DNA of 64,000 bases, taken from the NCBI RefSeq assembly GCF_036884655.1, contig NC_088357.1, positions 9,926,501-9,990,500 on the forward strand, in the 5' to 3' direction. Source of the stretch: Musa acuminata AAA Group (Eukaryota > Streptophyta > Magnoliopsida > Zingiberales > Musaceae). Shown here piece by piece: positions 60,641 to 64,000 of this stretch. The notes beneath the pieces were generated by a model, which worked only from the letters and a program-made list of their open reading frames with translations, was not told where the DNA came from and ran no database searches. Made by a program: the position numbers and the translations under genes. The first letter of the stretch is position 1. Each line of letters opens with the position of its first letter.

Positions 60641-63600
60641 GTTTGATTGTCCATGGAATCTTTTAGCTTTTGTTAAAGTGGAAGAGAGGGCACGCAACAA
60701 GTTGGGTTGGATGTGACCAAGGTTAGTGATGGAAAGATTGGAGGGGCAAAGGGTAGATGCGATAAGGCGTGGGAGGTCGGACCACTTGGACCATTGAGGA
60801 GGAAAGGAGGAGGAAAAGGGTCCTCTCCTGTGTTCTGCTATATTGGCTTTTGCTGGCTTTATGCTTTCCCTTCTTCGAGCCTCACTAACCATCAGGGTAT
60901 GAACCCTCCTCCAGATATATCTTCCATGACACATTCTTCTCTCATCATCCGTGGAAAGCATAAAGTAAAGACATCAATGATAAGTCAACCTTTGTGACAA
61001 GATAATGATCAAGAATGATTTCGTTATCCAGCTTGGTCACACCAAGAACTGCAGCTTGATTGTTTTTCTGTAACCTTTATACTTGAGAGAGAGAGAGAGA
61101 GAGAGAGTACTTGATTTGTACTGTTGGAGAATGAATAGGTAGACAGACGTCTTGTGTGAACTCTTTCTCCTGATCTTGTTCATTGCATCCCTCTTTACGT
61201 ATGGGTTTCATGGGAAGAATAGCATTGATAAAGCTTGATGAGGAAGCCCCAAAGTCGTTTTGTTTCTTTCTCATTGAGTACAGCTACACTTTGCGTCAGT
61301 CATCTCACAGCCATGTCGCCCACATCACCAGGTCGTGATAAGGAATTTGTTTGGGACAACACATGCGATAGTTCGATGCTGTGACCAAAATGTTTGGAGA
61401 AATGTCACTGCATAACCTAATCCCTGTTGCAACTCAATGTAGCTTTGCCTTTCTCTTCACATAACGAAGTGGAGTTGTCTTCTTGGGCGCAAGTTATTAT
61501 GTCAAGTACTGCAAAGACACTGAGGTCAAACTGTATGAACTGAGAAGGAAGAAAGTTGTAGTGATGATTCAAGAGGTGTTCGATAGGGACCATCGAATGT
61601 GGTTAGTCTCATCGCAGCAACAGCCCAAGTAAGAATTGCATCTGCTAACACCAGTGGACGCCCAAAGATCTTCCACATTGTCGCATGCTTGTTCTCGTGG
61701 ACGACAAGGGAACACGAGAACCCAAATAGTGTCGATGAATCGGAGTCAGATGAACTAATGTCTGCATTTGATTAAGATGTTGGACTACAGGTGCATGATT
61801 CATCATTGTCGATGAACAGTACCTCTTCTGAAGCGATTGGGCGTGAGGATGGTTTAGCGCTGCTCATTAGGCTAAGTAGATCTCTCTATCATTTCCAATC
61901 CAACACTGTAATGGTCTGTAGCCATAGGAGGCTCTTTCGTAATCATCTTTTGGAGTGTGGCAGTGGGAGGCCTACAGAGATGGTCTCTTTTCCCCATGCT
62001 TGTTGATGTGTGACGGTTGAGATGGGAGCACCACATGGAGGAGGACCTCATGAGGACGAACGTGGGACAAGCATGAGTCTCCAAAGCGAGCCGACGGCTT
62101 CCATCAACAGTGAGCAGTGTCTTGATGTGGCCCCTGTGCCATGTGATGCCTTCCCTGCATTTGCGTCTGTGATTCGTCACCTACTTCTCATTTCCAAGAA
62201 ACATATCGCCAGTGAAGAAGAGAAGAAGGAAGAGCAATATCTCATGTTGTTCTTGTACTGTTTTGATCTGTTTATGTGCACTGTTCATGATCATTTTCAT
62301 GGAGATGGACTGCTCTGGGGAAGTACTCTGTCTGCATCATATGCCATGGTGGATGGTGGGGCTGCGATGGGCGGACAAGCTGCTAAAGGAAGACACATGA
62401 CCTCTCCACAACTTGCACATATTACAGATGGGAGTTGCTGTGCATGGAAGTGGTCAGCGACATCGGGAGTGTGAGCTTGGTTCAGCAACATGGCCGTGAT
62501 TTGGAATATGATCGAGCTTACATACGATTCAAGATCATCCAGTTATGTAATCAGTAGGGTCTTTAGCAGGTAACTGAGCTTTGAGGAGGAACTCACTCTT
62601 ACAAGTTGCAGACTCTGTTTCTTATCTTGCAATACAAGCGTTCTCATTCTCTAAGTATTGCACCACTGTATTCTCTTTTGACCAGAGATCTTGAGTTAGG
62701 CTGTCTCAAAGAGTTACATGCCACCAATACTGCTGCAGTCCTCATTCATATGCCCTCTGCCAGCATCAGATTAACATGCTCACCAGTATCTCATATTCAC
62801 TTTCATCATAGACATCATATGGTGCATTTCTCAAGTGAAAGGGTCACAAAAGTAACATTAGTGTCTCACTTCCCTCTTGAAAAAAGAATAAGAATCTGGA
62901 TAATGAGATTAAAACTCAGAATCCCTCAAGTTTGTTCCAGCCAAGTAGGTGCCCAAGCCAAGTGTTGGACCTGTTATCATTTTATTTCTTCATGTTCTAT
63001 GACTTGTTGATGAAACTGCACCTATGCAAATTAGTAAAGACCCAACTCTGCAAGCTTTCCAGTCTTTCCAGACCGCGAAAGAGATCTATGCTTCATGTTG
63101 CAATTAATCCTTTTGACAACCATGAATCATGCATGATCTTCGCGAAACAATTGGTGTTAACCTTGCCATTTACTTCCATCACACAGTTGTTTACTTTTGA
63201 CATGTTTTATTCCAAACTAGCCTATAATCCTCATGGTTACAGTATCTCAGAACTGCTCTCTACCATTTGAACTGTTTGTAGCTTATCTTACTAGCTTCAG
63301 ACTGTATAACTCATGCTTCAGATACACAAAGTGGCTAAGCTATCTGATGCAATGAATGCAGTGAACTACTTCCCATCCAGATATGACAGACAGCAAATTG
63401 TCTTCTTGTTTCACATATCATTTGCTTTCTGATCTCATGTGCACACACAGTTCAACATGGAAAATACTTTCTACATGAAATAGCAAAGCCTAAATAGTCT
63501 AATTTCATCTGGTTTAATTGATTTGGGCAATTAAATGGAGTGAGCAGCTTCATTTGATCATGATGGATAAGTGTTACTTTAATGCAACAACAAGCAACAA

Positions 63601-64000
63601 TAACCTTGGAAAGGCAGATATTATAAAAATGGCATCTGCTAGTGTTATCGATATTGGAGTATCAGTTCAACAGTGAACAGAGTTTAGCTCACATAGATGT
63701 CTCCCACATTAGACTGTTCAGAAGCAGCAATAACTACAGAATGAATGAAAAGCAATCATTGGTGAGAGCACTCAATGTCAACAAGAAAGGTCTGGAACAT
63801 CAGTACAAAACCTGGAAGTCCAATAACTTATCACAGAGGACAATAACAGGAACCATGCTGTATAATGTTCATTGGATACCCAAAGGAGCCTGTCAGGCAC
63901 CTCTCACAATCTTTCCAACATCAAAGCACTTTAGTCCGGACTGTTCCAAGGAAAACTTAGAAAAATGACAGATAACAGAACCTCAAAGACTTCAGATTAT
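60641..64000. other. Region upstream of the MIZ1-like gene, no supported gene
   Basis: Contains a (GA)n run at 61085-61108. A plus-strand stretch around 61475-61650 reads GASYYVKYCKDTEVKLYE and further protein-like residues before a stop. A 154-codon frame at 62010-62474 also exists. Neither matches a family I know, and both lack convincing splice partners. Frames at 62606-63968 look like chance. The window ends here, so the 5' or 3' end of a gene outside cannot be excluded. Confidence 0.45.

Noticed and set aside
59692..60646. Long plus-strand and alternate minus-strand frames over the MIZ1-like gene
   Set aside because: Other frames of the same GC-rich gene; only the 59797-60465 minus frame gives DUF617 motifs.
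62010..62474. 154-codon frame MTVEMGAPHGGG...
   Set aside because: Mixed composition, no domain and no splice context; may be chance or decayed sequence.
1..64000. CRISPR arrays, operons or prokaryotic defence systems
   Set aside because: The DNA is a plant nuclear chromosome segment; the tandem repeats lack regular unique spacers and no such proteins are present.

Overview
This is plant nuclear DNA. Genes are split by long AT-rich GT-AG introns, several first exons are very GC-rich, and a decayed Ty1/copia retrotransposon and many microsatellites are present. The GC-rich 5' ends and the protein sequences suggest a commelinid monocot. A banana-like (Zingiberales) genome is my guess, but the species cannot be fixed from this window alone.

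Layout. (1) 213-2150, minus: a D-type cyclin (6 exons, about 350 aa). (2) 2151-7538: AT-rich intergenic DNA with microsatellites and a GC-rich block at 6460-6800. (3) 7539-12100, minus: a small J-domain protein gene whose second exon carries an extra 4 bp that breaks the reading frame. (4) 12101-12902: a shared upstream region with a long (TA)n, two G-boxes, TGACGTCA and a TATA box. (5) 12903-23250, plus: plastid glucose-6-phosphate isomerase (14 exons, 624 aa, one GC-AG intron). (6) 23940-28384, plus: an IMPACT/YigZ-family protein (6 exons, 248 aa) with a foldback MITE in its last intron. (7) 29639-33562, plus: a chloroplast-type beta carbonic anhydrase (9 exons, 301 aa, one GC-AG intron). 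(8) 33938-34678, minus: a bHLH factor with a C-terminal ACT-like region and a short in-frame intron. (9) 34718-39953: intergenic DNA with a large direct duplication.

(10) 39954-47548: an old minus-strand Ty1/copia element with both LTRs, a primer-binding site, and gag, RT and RNase H relics. It contains a later, perfect 162-bp tandem duplication. (11) 48261-49070: a short piece of a second, unrelated DnaJ-type gene whose 5' part has been amplified into three 191-bp tandem copies. (12) 50649-56245, plus: an SVP/StMADS11-clade MADS-box gene (8 exons, 224 aa) with a 2.9-kb first intron. (13) 59797-60465, minus: a single-exon MIZU-KUSSEI1-like (DUF617) gene. (14) 60466-64000: no gene I can defend.

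The genes are unrelated housekeeping and regulatory loci: cell cycle, starch/sugar metabolism, CO2/bicarbonate chemistry, transcription and root hydrotropism. There is no operon-like logic. I found no clearly new biological system. The observations most worth checking are the 4-bp frameshift in the J-domain gene, the two GC-AG introns, the in-frame bHLH intron, and the DnaJ-derived 191-bp tandem repeat.
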